A stretch of DNA of 54,604 bases from Butyriboletus loyo (GCA_038093515.1 JBBPSI010000168.1:1-54604); one strand, 5' to 3'; counted from the stretch's first letter, positions 35,044 through 47,751 are shown. Notes: generated by a model from the letters alone, not told the origin. A program made the numbers and translations.

Positions 35044-36597
35044 CGTCTTTCTTGCTTGTGAGGGTGCGGGGATGAGGAATGGAGAATGGGGCAAGCGAGG
35101 TGAGGCGAATTAAATACGTCTGGGCACTGCGCCGGTTATATTTGCTAAATCGGTGGCAGCGCCACTTGCCGACTGCCGGCATCAACATAGGGCCATGCAC
35201 TAGCCATCTTAAGCGAGCGTCCCCAATACACCGTTCCACCCATAACTTGAGCCACCACCGATCAGTAAAACAGTTGCTGGTTTCCGATGCTAACCGAGCG
35301 TAGCCGAGTGCTACAGACTGCTAACCGGTGGTTAACCGTTTCACTGATTGGCAGGGACAATTGGTTTTTTATTGCCTGGTCAGAACCTCGTTCCACTTTC
35401 GGAGATGACACCAAACATGGTGAACTCGAACGTGCGTCGTCCAAGACAGACGCACGCATTCGTTCAAGGCAGTAACGACAAGTACTCAGCTGAGTGACGA
35501 GAACCGAAGCTTCGTCCACCCCCAAGCATTCCCACCAATTGTGTTCGCATCAAAAGAAGGAACGCTTTTTCGAGTAGTGGGCGGCGGGGTGTGGATATAT
35601 AGCGATCCTGGATGCGATTGGTCGACCATCCTAGGAACCGACTAAATCCGAGGTCATTCCCAACGTCCTTATCGTTTTATCGCAGTGCATAACGATCTCG
35701 ATTGCTGGAAACGTCTACCCGCTCCTCTGATCACGCGCGTTGACTAATATCACCAGCACGACGAGAGACGGCTCCGACTCCAAATGCGATTCGAGCGGTG
35801 GGGAAAACGATGGCCCCGACACGGAGGTCCACCGGGACGACCTGCTAGACCTACTGTGGCGTTTGTGATCAAAGACCCTGATACACGTTGCGACCTAATT
35901 CAGACTACAACGAGGTGAAATCCTCGCCATCGTGTGGGATGCGTGACTAGGCCGATTGTAAGCAAAGCTTGAAATGGTGAACCTCTTCCTTTTCACCCTG
36001 AATCTCTACAACTAGCTCGCCCACATAAGAACAAGTAGTAGGCAGTCACGCAGAAACATATACCTTTACACCAGTGGTCTGGCCAAAGCGTACTCATTTA
36101 GGGGGCTGCGTCGTTGATTCAAGGGGTGTTCGGAAGGCGGCATCGCTGTACTTGCAAGAAAGTGACGGGATCTACCTCAAATTCAGCATAGAGGTCGAAA
36201 CCACACCGCTTTCATCCATACCCAGGCTTGAAGCGCCGCTCTACATCCCCAACGGTTGTCGAGCGAAATCGCTCCGATGAAATTCTTTCCTGTAAGCATT
36301 TTCCCAAGCCGGGTTTTCGTGTGGAGGCGTCGGTTGCGAGGATGATGCCCTTCAAAAGTCATACGCACGTACAAGGGTGTCGCACATCCAACCCCGACAA
36401 CTCGTCGCCAATGACCTCTGGTGGGGCCATGTTGGCATGGATGCCGCGTACTGTCCCTGTCTGTCGGATGAGGTCCGTGATCAAATGGACCTGGTCCTTA
36501 TGTCATGCAGTGCCAGACCCCTCGAGCACTGCACTGCATCCACTTTTCCTGATAGCATTTACACGTCCCTGCGCTCCCAAAATCGCTGAGATAACCC
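35044..36597. other. Intergenic with a TIR repeat
   Basis: About 1.55 kb between the divergent cysteine-rich gene and the antiporter gene. It contains the second TIR element copy (35261-35348). Open frames at 36074-36597 read upstream of the antiporter but are not supported as exons. Confidence 0.45.
35261..35348 (+). mobile_element. Small TIR (MITE-like) element, copy 2
   Basis: 88-bp sequence related to 24191-24293, same orientation. The left end ATCAGTAAAACAGTTGCTGG and the reverse complement of the right end, ATCAGTGAAACGGTTAACCA, agree in 13 of the first 15 positions. The interior is shorter than copy 1 but keeps GTAGCCGAGTG and CAGACTGCTAACCGGTGGT. Non-coding. Confidence 0.65.
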
Positions 36598-39500
36598 ATG
36601 CGAGAGTTTTCGAGTGCGACCATATCCGCTCTCCGCAGTCTCCTTGTCAAGAGGACAGTTCAGGGCCAGGTGCGTCTCACCCTTCCACCCAGCACCGGAG
36701 ATGCTTATTCTTCGGTTCCCTCAAGGGTGGTCTTCTGACTGGACAAGATCCAGCTACGTACAATACCGCAGACCCCTTGAGGCTATGGATAATTCAACTC
36801 GGTGCGTCAACGCCAGGCTTTGCACTCTTTTTCTTCCGTTGGTACTCATCCGAGCGCAGGCGTCGTCCTCATGATGGCGCAGCTGCTCGGTTTGATTCTG
36901 GGAAAGATCAGACAGCCTCGCGTCATCGCCGAGATCCTCGGAGGCATTCTATTGGGTAAGCTAGCTTGTGCTCGTTAGTTCTGGGCGTTCTGATTCTGCA
37001 TTCAAGGTCCCACTGCGTTCGGACGAATTCCTGGTTTCACGAACCATATATTCCCTTCAAGCTCAATTCCATATCTATCCCTCACTGCCAATATCGGACT
37101 CTGTCTCTTCCTGTTCATCATCGGCCTTGAAATCGACCCTAATATCATCCGACGAAACGCCCGTTTGTCGATCGTGGTATCTGTCGCAGGCGTGCTGCTT
37201 CCGTTTGCCATCGGATGCGGTATATCCGTCCCGATATACCACAATTTCATTGATTCGTCCACAAGCTTCAATTATTTCATGCTTTTCATTGGCGTCTCAT
37301 ACTCTATCACCGCCTTCCCTGTCCTTTGTCGTATTCTCTCCGCGCTCAAACTGCTTGACACGACCGTCGGACTCATCGTACTATCCGCAGGCGTCGCAAA
37401 CGATGTCATTGGCTGGAGTCTGCTTGCGTTGGCCGTGGCGTTTGTGAATGCATCGTCTGGTCTTACGGCCTTGTGGACGTTCCTTATTTGCGTTGCGTTC
37501 ACCTTATTCTTACTCTTTCCCACCAAATGGGCATTACGTTGGCTAGCAAGGAAAACGGGAAGCACTGTTCACGGCCCTACCATGTTTTATATGACCGTCG
37601 TCATGCTCGTCCTTTGGGGCTCTGCCTTCTTTACTGACATCATCGGCGTGAATGCAATTTTTGGTATGTTTGGCTCGAGCAGCTTTGATTTGCTGTGTAT
37701 TCATTCGTTATACTTTTCACCTTGCAGGTGCATTCGTCGTCGGAGTCATCGTTCCCCGTGAGGGCAGCGTATCCATTGCCTTTGTGGAAAAGCTCGAAGA
37801 CATGGTGCAAATCATTTTCGTTCCCCTCGTAAGTAAAGAAATCCATGTACCACTCCACTTTTCTCAACGCGCGTAGTACTTTACGATGTCCGGACTCAAC
37901 ACGGACTTGGGATTGATTAATACTGGTACGTGTTCGTCTCATAAACTGTGTGCATATATCAGAAATTGGTCAGGAACTGCATGGGGATTTGTCTTCGTCA
38001 TCGCGGCTCTCGATTTCACTGGTAAATTCACTGGTTGCACTCTCTCGTCAAAGGCACTTGGTTTCAGCTGGCGTGAAGCTACTACCGTCGGCTCACTAAT
38101 GAGTTGTAAAGGGTATGTTCGCTCGAACGATTGCCTATCATATCTTACTCTCTTTTAGTTTGGTGGAGTTGATCGTCCTGAACGTCGGGCTGTCTGCGGG
38201 AATCCTCACCAAACAAGTGTTCTCCATGTTCGTCTTGGAGGCGTTGATCCTCACGTTCATGACAACGCCCCTTGTCAACCTCATTTATCCACCCAAGTAC
38301 CGCACTTCCGGACTTGGCGCTGGTATCGCTCACACAGCACCCACGGATAACAATGAAAGAGAAAAATCCATCAGCGATGATTGTGTGGAGATCGAGGCCT
38401 GGCGGCACCGATTTGCTGTGGTGCTCGATGAATTCAATCACATGCCCGGGATCATGGCACTAACGAAACTCGTCCTACCTCCCACCTCCGAGGATCCAGC
38501 GTCTCGTGGTAGACAATCACAAAAAACGTCTGTAAATGCGCTCCGTCTCATCGAGTTGTCAGAACGTACATCGACGAGGATGAAATCTGCGATGACGGAA
38601 ACGCTGATCAGTACGGATCCTCTGGTCGGCGTCTTCAAGATGCTTGCAGAGGAGAGAGAAATGCCCGTTTCTGCTTCGTTGTCTGTCGTAGCACAAAATG
38701 AGTGGGCTCACGCCGTGGCCGAACACGCCGAGAAGCATGGTTCGCAGCTGGTCCTCATTCCCTGGATCCCGCCTTCGTTAAGTTCAACAGCGGATCCGTC
38801 CGAACTCGGATCGTCTCAATCTCGTGGAGGAAAACCAGAATCGAACCCGTTCGATGTCTTCTTTGGGCTCCCATCCAAGGATAACGCTGCCTCGGCGTTG
38901 TACTCGCACTTTGTTCGCGGTGTCTTTAGAAACAGCAGGACGGATGTGGCGCTCTTTGTCGATTTAGGGGATAACGCAGGCACGAATGGTCAACAGCACG
39001 TGCTATTCCCGTTCTTTGGTGGCCCAGACGATCGGCTTGCACTCGAATTTGTGGTGCAGTTATGCACGAACCCGAGGATAAGTGCCACAATCATTCGCGC
39101 TGAGAAGAGGTCCGAGAAATCTGGGCTTTCGAGGCCTGAATTAGCCGTTATTGATGCAAATACAGAGCCTGGGTCTCCTCTTACGTCGGTTCGTGTACCC
39201 TTGTTCTTGCTCGAATGCCAGCACTGACCTGAGCGCCGGACGTGGTGCATCTATCTGATTGTAGTCCCCCACCTTCTCCAGCACCGTCTACGGAAGGCCA
39301 AACACGGCGTATCTTTTACAATCGGAGACGGCGGACAACTTGACGTGGTCCCGTTACGCATCGTCGACGTTTGAAAAGGACACGCACCCACAATTGCGAT
39401 CGGCGCTCTCTCGGATGGAGTTTACCGATCTGTCGCACACACTCCCAATCCATGCACTCGTGCAACGCGCGAAACAGCTCCGTGAGACCCACCGGCGATT

Positions 39501-39708
39501 ACTGGTCGTTGCCGGACGCTCGAAACGGTTTATCCGAGAGGATCTTCAACAGGAGGTGAAGCAGCTCGTGGATGAGCGCAAGTATGTGGGGCATGAGATG
39601 GTGCGGAACACGATTGGGGATGTAGCGACGGCGTTTGTCATGGCGGCGGGGACGCAGAGTGGGGTAATCGTTGTGCAGGCAGTGGGGGAGAGCGTAGCGG
39701 AGGTGTAG
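36598..39708 (+). CDS. KHA1: K+/H+ antiporter, Kha1 type (CPA2 family)
   Basis: Nine exons by eye: 36598-36669, 36726-36801, 36860-36955, 37007-37663, 37728-37828, 37877-37925, 37974-38112, 38159-39184 and 39282-39708, giving 880 residues (yeast Kha1 has 873). The first exon (MREFSSATISALRSLLVKRT) is inferred from an in-phase 56-nt intron. The membrane domain holds RQPRVIAEILGGILLGPTAF and GLCLFLFIIGLEIDPNIIRR, then VLSAGVANDVIGWSLLALAV, with the paired Asn-Asp of the CPA2 ion site, and INAIF-type VNAIFGAFVVGVIVPREG. About 430 cytoplasmic residues follow, in two blocks that look like a regulatory domain. The family exchanges K+ for H+ in endomembranes such as the Golgi, controlling lumenal pH. 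The exon 8/9 junction uses the donor AC|GTCGGT and is the least certain. Confidence 0.93.
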
Positions 39709-40275
39709 ATGGGGTCTGTGCATGATGTCATTATATATAATATTTAGGACGGTTTTTCTTGTCAGTGTCGATCTTGCGTAACGTACACTGGTGTGGAGCC
39801 GGACCGTCGGCCCGCGCTAACGCCGGCAGGGCCGTTAAGACCTTTTTTGCAGTTGTGCGGGATTAAGTTTTTTTTTTTCAATCATGAGACGGTGGTAAGT
39901 AGGCTAGTCTCAGTTCTACTAGACTACAACGTGATCACGCTTTGGTTATAGGGCCAGACGAACGTGCGCGCGGTGATTGTACCCCCGGGACGAAGTTCAT
40001 CCCGACGATCACCATCCAGTCCGAAGTTGTTTCGGATAGCCGTGTAGACGTGGACAGTTGCGGACAAGGTCGAGTTCTGGGTTCCGCCGTGTCCTATAAA
40101 CTCTCGCTTGCTTGCCTTTGCCAAAATCTTGTTGACATCGCAACCCACTGTCTCGCACCGGAGTGGGTCCAGGGCTCCTACATACTCTTTACGCGCCCTC
40201 AGGCTACCTAGCACTCGTCTCCACGCTCATCATCCCTCACTTCGCCTGTCCCTTCACTCGATTCGACTTTAGGTG
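39709..40275. other. Intergenic, antiporter 3' end to glycerol-3-phosphate dehydrogenase promoter
   Basis: About 570 bp in tandem orientation. A T-run at 39870-39880 and AT-rich sequence at 39729-39750 probably belong to the upstream terminator. The last 70 bp are C/T-rich, as in a fungal leader. Confidence 0.45.
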
Positions 40276-43132
40276 ATGGCACCGACGGTCCGCCGATTCC
40301 TGCTTTCTCGACGCACCATTGCCCTCGTCACCGCCGGCTCTACGCTCGGTCTCGTAGGAAGTGGATACTGGTATCTGAACTCTGGACCGGCGTATCCCCC
40401 GTCGACAAGGGAGACGAGGCGGCCGCCTCCGATTTGGACGCCGCCTGCGCGACGGGTGATGTTGGATGCGCTTGAGCGAAGCGGGCGTGAGAGTGGGCTC
40501 AATGAACGGGAACGGGAGGGAGATGAAGACGAAGACGTGTTTGACGTGTTGATCATCGGAGGCGGGGCGACGGGCGCAGGGGTCGCTGTCGACGCTGCCA
40601 GTCGAGGACTTCGAGTCGCCTTGGTGGAGCGAAACGACTTTAGTTCGGGTACGTCCTTCATCGTTCGTTCACGTTGACGCGAAACAAGAGGGAAAAAATA
40701 TATTAAAGGAACGTCGTCCAAGTCGACCAAGCTTGTTCATGGCGGTGTACGTTATCTACAAAAAGCGGTAATGGAACTGGATTATGGGCAGTACAAGCTC
40801 GTACGGGAGGCGTTGCATGAGAGGCGGATATTCCTCCAGACGGCCCCGTATCTGTCGCACATGCTTCCGATCATGCTCCCCTTGTACAAGTAAGGTTCAG
40901 ACACTCTTCTTTCCTCGATGGCACTGTCCCATGATTGACGGGTGACGTCCACGTTCCTTTTTTTTGCAGGTATTGGCAAGTCCCGTATTATTATGCGGGC
41001 TGCAAAATGTACGATTTGTTGGCAGGGAAGGAAAACATGGAAAGCTCGTATCTCATGTCAAAGGGGAAAGCACTGGAACTGTTTCCGATGCTCAAGAGCG
41101 AGGGCCTAGTCGGAGCTGTCGTATATTACGATGGTGTGTCTCTTTCCTTTGCGCGGGCGTTTATCTTACACGACTCATCATCATCCAAGGACAACACAAT
41201 GATGCACGCATGAACGTTGCGCTAATCATGACCGCCGTCAAGCTGGGTGCGACGGTCGCCAACTACTGCGGCGTTACCGAGCTCCACAAGAACGCCCAAG
41301 GAAAATTGGTCGGCGCCAAGGTCAAAGACGAACTCACCGGACGGGAATTCAACGTCCGCGCCAAGGTCAAATCTTCACCTCTCATTCCTGACCGCTTTTC
41401 GCGTACTCACATCCCAAAAACAGGGCATCATCAACGCGACTGGCCCGTACGCCGACGCGATCCTCTCACTTGACAACCCTTTGCATAAGCCTATCGTGAG
41501 ACCTTCGTCAGGCGTTCACATCACGCTTCCTGCCTACTACGCCCCGGCACGCATGGGTCTTCTCGACCCCGCTACCTCGGACGGTCGCGTCATCTTCTTT
41601 CTCCCCTGGGAAGGCGGCGTCGTCGCCGGGACGACTGACACCCCTGCCAAAGTGAACGCGCAAGGCGAGGAGGTGATGCCCACGGAAGAGGACGTGCGAT
41701 GGGTGATCGACGAGGTACGGGGGTACCTCAGCCCAGATATCAAGGTCCGTCGTGGGGACGTGCTCAGCGCCTGGTCAGGTTTGAGACCGCTCATTTCGGC
41801 CGCTGGGAGTGAGGGTGGGACGGAGGGGTTGGTGAGAAGTCACTTGGTCAGAGTGGAGCCGTCAGGGTTGATTACGATTGCGGGAGGCAAGTGGACGACG
41901 TATAGGGCGATGGCGGAGGAGACAGTGGATAGAGCTATAGAGGTGTTTGGATTACGAGACAAAGTCAAAGGGGGATGCCGAACGGCGGAATTGAGGCTCG
42001 TAGGCAGTGACGGGTGGAGTCGAAACATGTTCATTGGGCTCGTTCAAAGAGTATGTCGTCGATCATTCATCGCGGGCCTCACTGATGTTAACTCTCCTAG
42101 TTCGGTTTGGACACGGACGTGGCGAAACAGCTCTCGGAAAACTACGGGGACCGCGCCTGGACGGTTTGCGCGCTAGCCGAGCTAACGGGCGAACAATGGC
42201 CCGTACACGGCGTTCGACTGTCTCCAAGCTACTCCTACGTCGAGGCCGAAGTCCTCTACGCGACGCGCCACGAATACGCCTGTACGGCCGTCGATGTCCT
42301 CGCCCGTCGCACCCGCCTCGCGTTTGTCGACGCCCAAGCCGCTCTCGCGGCCCTCCCGCGCGTGATTGAGATCATGAGCACGGAACTCGGCTGGAGCCGT
42401 GTCCGTCAAAGGGAAGAGTACACACGTGGGGTGCAGTTCCTGGGTAGCATGGGCCTGGCGCCGGGGTCCGGATCGCCGAGCGTGAACGCCGTCGGGGAGT
42501 GGGGATGGGGATGGAGCGTGTGGTCACCCATGACGTCGTCGTCGTCGTTATTCGAGGGTGGTCTAGGACTTTGGCGGCAATTCGTCGGGCTGGGAAGAGG
42601 GCCCGGTGCTGCTTCCGTCCGGCCCACCGTGCCTTCTTCCCCGTCCTCCTCGTTCAAGCCCTCGTATAGTCGTGCCAAGTTTGAAGCGGGCGAGGTCGAT
42701 GCGCTGAGAGAGCTGTTTGACCGGCACGCTTCTTCATTACACGATGACAGCAGCAGTAGCACCCACTCCCACGCGCGGTTGAACAAGGCGGCTATACGAC
42801 CCGCGTTAGAGGTATTTGCGCGTGAATGGCCGGGCGCTGGGTACGAAGGATTCAGGGAAGCCGATTACCGATACGTCTTTGCGCAAGAGGGACTCGATGA
42901 CCGTCACCAGAACCGAACGGACGTGGATTTTGACGAATTCGTCGAGGTGAGTGAGGGAGGAGTTCAACACACTTGCCTTCTTGGGACTTGTCGCCCATGT
43001 GACTGATTTCTTTTGCTTGGGGGGTTGTAGATTTGTGGACAGTTGAAGGACGTGTCGATGATGAGCGTGGCCAAGGTGGCCAAGAAGGAACGGAAACGGA
43101 TTCCTGTCGAGAAGAGCGGGGGAGGTGTGTAG
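40276..43132 (+). CDS. GUT2: FAD-dependent glycerol-3-phosphate dehydrogenase, mitochondrial
   Basis: Seven exons: 40276-40648, 40709-40889, 40970-41133, 41190-41365, 41424-42050, 42101-42946 and 43031-43132; 822 residues. The N-terminus is basic with a hydrophobic segment ([20 protein letters not shown]), fitting inner-membrane import. The FAD-binding core is [20 protein letters not shown], then [45 protein letters not shown] and [20 protein letters not shown] follow. It oxidises glycerol-3-phosphate to dihydroxyacetone phosphate and passes electrons to ubiquinone, serving glycerol use and the NADH shuttle. The C-terminal extension carries a serine-rich insert and an EF-hand-like region ([11 protein letters not shown], later [19 protein letters not shown]). 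It recalls the calcium-regulated animal enzyme, but loop residues are only partly kept. The start is the ATG at 40276. Confidence 0.95.
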
Positions 43133-45502
43133 TTGTTGCGTTACTTTCTTTACTGTTCTCTTTCTGTGTGGTGTCATGTGGTCGTGTCCGGTGTTTCTAG
43201 GTATCTAAATCCGTTTCTACATTCGTTCGTGCATCATACACGCTATCTAGAGCTTTTACCTCTTTTCTCGAGTCCATCAGGCCGACACGGCCCTGACAGT
43301 AGCCGTTGAATGACCTCAGTTGCGGGAGACCGTTTACTTTGATATATCTCCTTCGGCTCAGCTTCAATAGAGAAAATATATGCCTTATAGGAGCTGTCAT
43401 GTATCAGACAGGGTAGTCTTTTTAACAACCAGGCTTTTACCCAGTGTTTGGTTGGACTCCTCGCAGCGTGACCGTTCGCCTACTTAGGACGGCAATCGTC
43501 ATAAAAATTAATCATCTTCCTTGATCGGATCTCAAAAAGGCAGTGATGCTGACCAGATTGTATGAGCAGCAGATGAGTTCTCATGCAGGAAGAAGTTTGG
43601 CAGATGCATTTGGTTGATGAAGAATGCACTTGTCATCGCGAGCTTCGCTAGCAGATTAGACGCTATACTCGGAAGAGAATCCTTCGTGTCAGATTCTTGG
43701 TGAAATTTAGAAAGTTCAGAACATCTCTGTCAGAACTCGTTTTTCTCTTTTCTTTTCTTTTCTCTTCTTTACTTTTCCAAACTCTTTCTGGTTGTTCCAC
43801 CTCTGGGATTCTGATTGAGTCTTCCCGATATTTCCAAAGTTGGAACTACTCCGAGCCTACCCTGAATCATACTGTAGTATAGTAGACTTGCTTATAATGC
43901 ATACAAGTGGGAGAATGAAAAACCTTGATCTTCATTAGGTTTTAGGTAACAGACAGTGTAGGGTTTATGCATTATTACTTCATGCATTACAAGTAAGTCT
44001 ACTGTATATACACTGGACCATTCTCTTTTCCATTTATTTACTTCTTGATCATTTATTTTCTTCAGTTGATGCTGTTTGATTCCAATGATCTATCAGGTGA
44101 CATCCTGTTGCAATTGTTGGTGCTGACTCTGAGGTGGGTACTGTGAGGGGCAATACATATACTCCTTCACTGGCATGTCTTCACCATCCCCTATTTGTCC
44201 CTCAGAGAGGCAGTATGGCTTTGCAGTTGCCCTCACTGTCTATTCCACCCCCAAGAAGCTTCCAAGGGCAAGACTACTGCAAAGAAACAAGAGAAATCTG
44301 TCAAGACAACCCATTCAAGTTCATTGCACTGAAAACAAGAGGTATATTGTTTGCAAGGAGGGGAAGGAGGAAGATAAATTGACAATTTTTATAACTACCA
44401 GATGTATATCCTACTGATACTCTGAGTCTTTGAATGATGTTCATGTTCATTTTGCCTACTCTTGTTGCACTCATTTCACTGTTTGCATTCATGTTGCCCG
44501 CAGACTTGGAGATACATGTTCATAGGAAAAAAACACAACTTGGATGTTCAGCTGCAACTAGTGTTGAGCCTATAGAATGTAACCCTATGAAGGTGATGTC
44601 TACTGAGTTGAGTACACAGCAGCACCCAGTAACAACATGAGAGTATCTGCACGCATTATCTGCACGCATGAATGGTAGGCAGCAACACAGTGCAAAAGCC
44701 AACTGCGCTTACTCAGCATGCAAGCCACTCAGGTGCGCCCGGGGTCCTTTCCCGGCAGATTCCGACACGCGACTGCATTTTCCGCATCGATATGAAAACG
44801 GCTGTAATTACCGTACTCTCCTACATATTAATTACCATGTGTGGTATGAACTCCCAAACGGCATGTACAACACATGCGATGGAAACACAAGAGGTCATGC
44901 TATTGGCGGAAAACGTGCTCGTGGTGTATAGAAGGAGCAGGGGTGGACATGTTGGCACATGGACAGGGACAGGGACAGGGGGCTGGCAGGGAGGGATTCC
45001 GACATACATTAACATTTTGACATGTCCTAATGATTTTGGTCACAGTGCCGGCTTGATGGCAAGTTGGATCGAGATACCCAACCACCGGGTTCTGTTCTCT
45101 GGCATGACTTACACATCGTTGTCGAAGCGTGAGCAAAGGTGCCCGTGTGTCTCTGAGGACCGTTACGCCCATCCCTATCAGCTGCCTCTCTGGTTAGTGT
45201 GGTGTGCACCGGATCCATTGGCCAACACCTCATGGACGGATTGCCCATGTCGAGCGATGTAGACGATCAGTCGCGCTATTGGTGCTCAATATTTCAGAAG
45301 TATTCTGAGCGTCCATCTACAGATGCATTTCTAATATTTACATCATCGTTGCGAGCACATAAAGTCCTTCACGCTCATATACATACGGTGATACGTATAG
45401 GATGAAACCCAACCCAAACGATCACTGAAACAAGCTCTCGTCATAACCGTCCAAATATCGTCAGTCCTTGTGCAACAAAGGAAAGTAAGAAAAGCAGACA
45501 GA
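43133..45502. other. AT-rich spacer with transposon-like debris
   Basis: About 2.4 kb between GUT2 and the acyl-CoA ligase. The segment 43400-44650 is visibly AT-richer than its neighbours and contains a TIR element (43878-44008) and a T/C-rich tract at 43740-43780. Frames near 44134-44417 and 44672-45262 are open but unrecognised. A short GACAGG tandem run lies at about 44960-44980. Confidence 0.45.
43878..44008. mobile_element. Short TIR element, about 130 bp
   Basis: TATAGTAGACTTGCTTATAA followed by TGCAT at 43878-43902 is mirrored, in reverse complement, by TATACAGTAGACTTACTTGT followed by AATGCAT at 44008-43982. The inverted ends are about 25 bp with few mismatches and flank about 80 bp of AT-rich non-coding DNA. 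The structure fits a MITE; no second copy was noticed in the window. Confidence 0.55.
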
Positions 45503-47751
45503 TCACAGTTTAGCAGTCCGCGATCGTAACCCAGCTTCGTACTTGTCCACCAACACTCGGCGCAAGACCTTGCCCGTGGGCGATTTAGGTACCTGCGATT
45601 GTCAAACAAAGTCTTGGTCAACGACGGTATGCTCACGTCGTGTATGATGAGATGGACTGACCTGGTTAACGACGGCGATGCCACCCCTCAACCATTTATA
45701 TCGACTCAGCGTCTCGCGGACCCACGCATCCAATCGTGCAGTGACCTCTGTCGCACCGAGCGCCTTGCCGTTCGGTGATAGGACGACCCACGCCCGGGGG
45801 ACGCGTTCGTCCGCTGTCCGTCCACCGCTTACGCCGGCGACACTCACGTCATCAATAAGCTTCTCACGATGTCTGAGTAATGTTTCCTCAATCTCCGTCG
45901 GGGACACTTGCATTCCGGAAATTTTTAGTGTGTCCTATCGCCAAAGAAACCATCAGATTGTGTCCGGAAATGGATGTGATCAATGTATTTTTTTTGCTCA
46001 CCTTGGCTCGATCTTGAAAGCTAATACGAGATATTAGCACGATGAGAATCACGACCATGCTCGTATGAAGAGACGTACTAGAGGACGCCATCTGCGTCTA
46101 TGCGTATCCGATCGCCCGTACGAAGCCATCCATGCTCGAATGTTTCATCAGTAGCTTTCTGGTTTTTCCAGTAACCGAGCGCCACTGAATTAGAGCGGAC
46201 ATGTAGTTCCCCAGGTTCATTGAGGGCTGCTAATTGACCATCTTCGCGTACAACGCGGGCTTCGACACCGGGTAATAGCACTCCAACGGACCCGGGTACG
46301 GATTTAGCTCGTCCCTCGAGCATTCCAGGGAGAGGCTTCGCGGAGATGGAAAGCGTCTGAAGAGGTGACGATGAGTCTTTCGTGAACGCGAAGGATCGTG
46401 ATATCCCTACACATTCAGACATTCCATACCCTGATATTCATTATCAGCATTCAGCATAGCAAAACATCATGGTTTACCCACCTTCACCCACCCGTTGCAC
46501 ACCAGGAAAACGCGAGCGTAGTTGCTCTGAAAGTGAGACAGGAAGATAGGCGGCTCCACAATTTATGGCTTGAACAGCACTGAAATCAGCAATTGGAAAC
46601 CTGGGATGGTGCACGATTTGGTGGACAAGAGATGGGACTAAATATATGGTCGTAACACGGTACCTCGATTGTGAGACGACACGTTAACACGAAAAACTGA
46701 ATGCTCAAAGTGCGAGACTTACTTGGGGATGGAATCAAAATAAACTTCGGCATTCCATTTTTGCAGGAGGACAATTGTCGCAGGCGATAAGAAGCATCTA
46801 AACGTAACGATGTGGAGACCATAGGCATGATGTATCGGCAGCACATTGAAGATGACGTTCATGCCTCCTGGACCATTCCATTCTGGAGGCTTTTGTAAAA
46901 TCCACGTTAAGCAATTGAAGTGTCAAAGAAGAAGGGAATACATACGGGTTGAACTTTGAGTGCCTCTGAGGCCGCTACTAAGACCTGGAGGAGAGAATCG
47001 ATGATATTTCCATGCGAAATCATGACGGCTGACAAAAGAACGATGCAAGTTAGCACATGCTAGGGAGCTATGTGCTTGACTGGGCGGGGAATGATGTACC
47101 TTTGGGTAGTCCACTCGTCCCGCTGGAGAATACTAGATAGGCAAGCGTATCGCTTCGGGGCTGCTGTATCGGTAATCGTGGCATGCTGCTGCTTCGTGCG
47201 CGTGCGACGAGATCGCCATAGCTCGTACGACCCTCAACATATCCCTCTAGAATGTATATGCGATCCTCTGGGAGGCCAGAAGTGAGTGCCAAAGGTAGGA
47301 GGGTCGGGCTGACGAATAAGCGGGTGGGACCTGCGAGCTTGAAAATGTGCTGGAACTCGAAAGGGGTAGAATAGGATGAGAACATGGCAAATGGGACGGT
47401 CATGACGAGCAAGGAGTGAAGAAGGGCTATGCAATCCTACGAAAAGCGTTAAGCAGGGCCTCTATGTCTGAATGAGAGGAATACCATGGAGTTCTCGGTG
47501 AGTACGCCGACGAGTTCGTCGTTTTCTGGGCGGATTCCCAGCCCGCCGAGGTTGACATCACTAGCCATAGCAGTAGCACCATCACGGACGGTCTCTAGAA
47601 ATTGTCGAAATGACCGTGTAGCACCCGTGAGTGCGTTTACATGTAGTGGGTAATCTGGCCAATCGGCTTGGTCTGGACGATTGAAGAGGACGTTGTGGAC
47701 GTTTTGCGGGGGTAATTGGGGCAGAGGGGGGTAGATGGACTTGTGATACAT
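45503..47751 (-). CDS. 4-coumarate-CoA-ligase-like acyl-CoA synthetase with PTS1-like C-terminus
   Basis: ANL-superfamily adenylating enzyme, multi-exon. Exons 47751-47485, 47436-47100 and 47028-46946 were fixed by phase; at least five more follow to TGA at 45505-45503. Signatures in order: YLVFSSGTSGLPKGAVMISH (P-loop-like A3), VLPIHHAYGL, YLVPSLVHQIVHHP, YGMSECVGISRSFAF (A5), HGWLRTGDRIRIDADG (A7), DTLKISGMQVSPTEIEETL (A8) and PKSPTGKVLRRVLVDKY with the catalytic lysine. The start MYHKSIYPPLPQLPPQNVHN is typical of fungal 4CL-like proteins. It would activate an aryl or acyl acid with ATP and join it to CoA; the substrate cannot be told. The last residues are RTAKL; A-K-L is an accepted PTS1 variant, so a peroxisomal location is likely. 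Confidence 0.9.

Noticed and set aside
36228..36959. 243-codon frame read as one exon of the antiporter
   Set aside because: It runs through clear introns (donors at 36670 and 36802). Splicing from the ATG at 36598 gives a better family match.
44672..45262. 196-codon plus-strand frame
   Set aside because: No domain, overlapping antisense frames and a GACAGG tandem run inside; treated as repeat-rich spacer.
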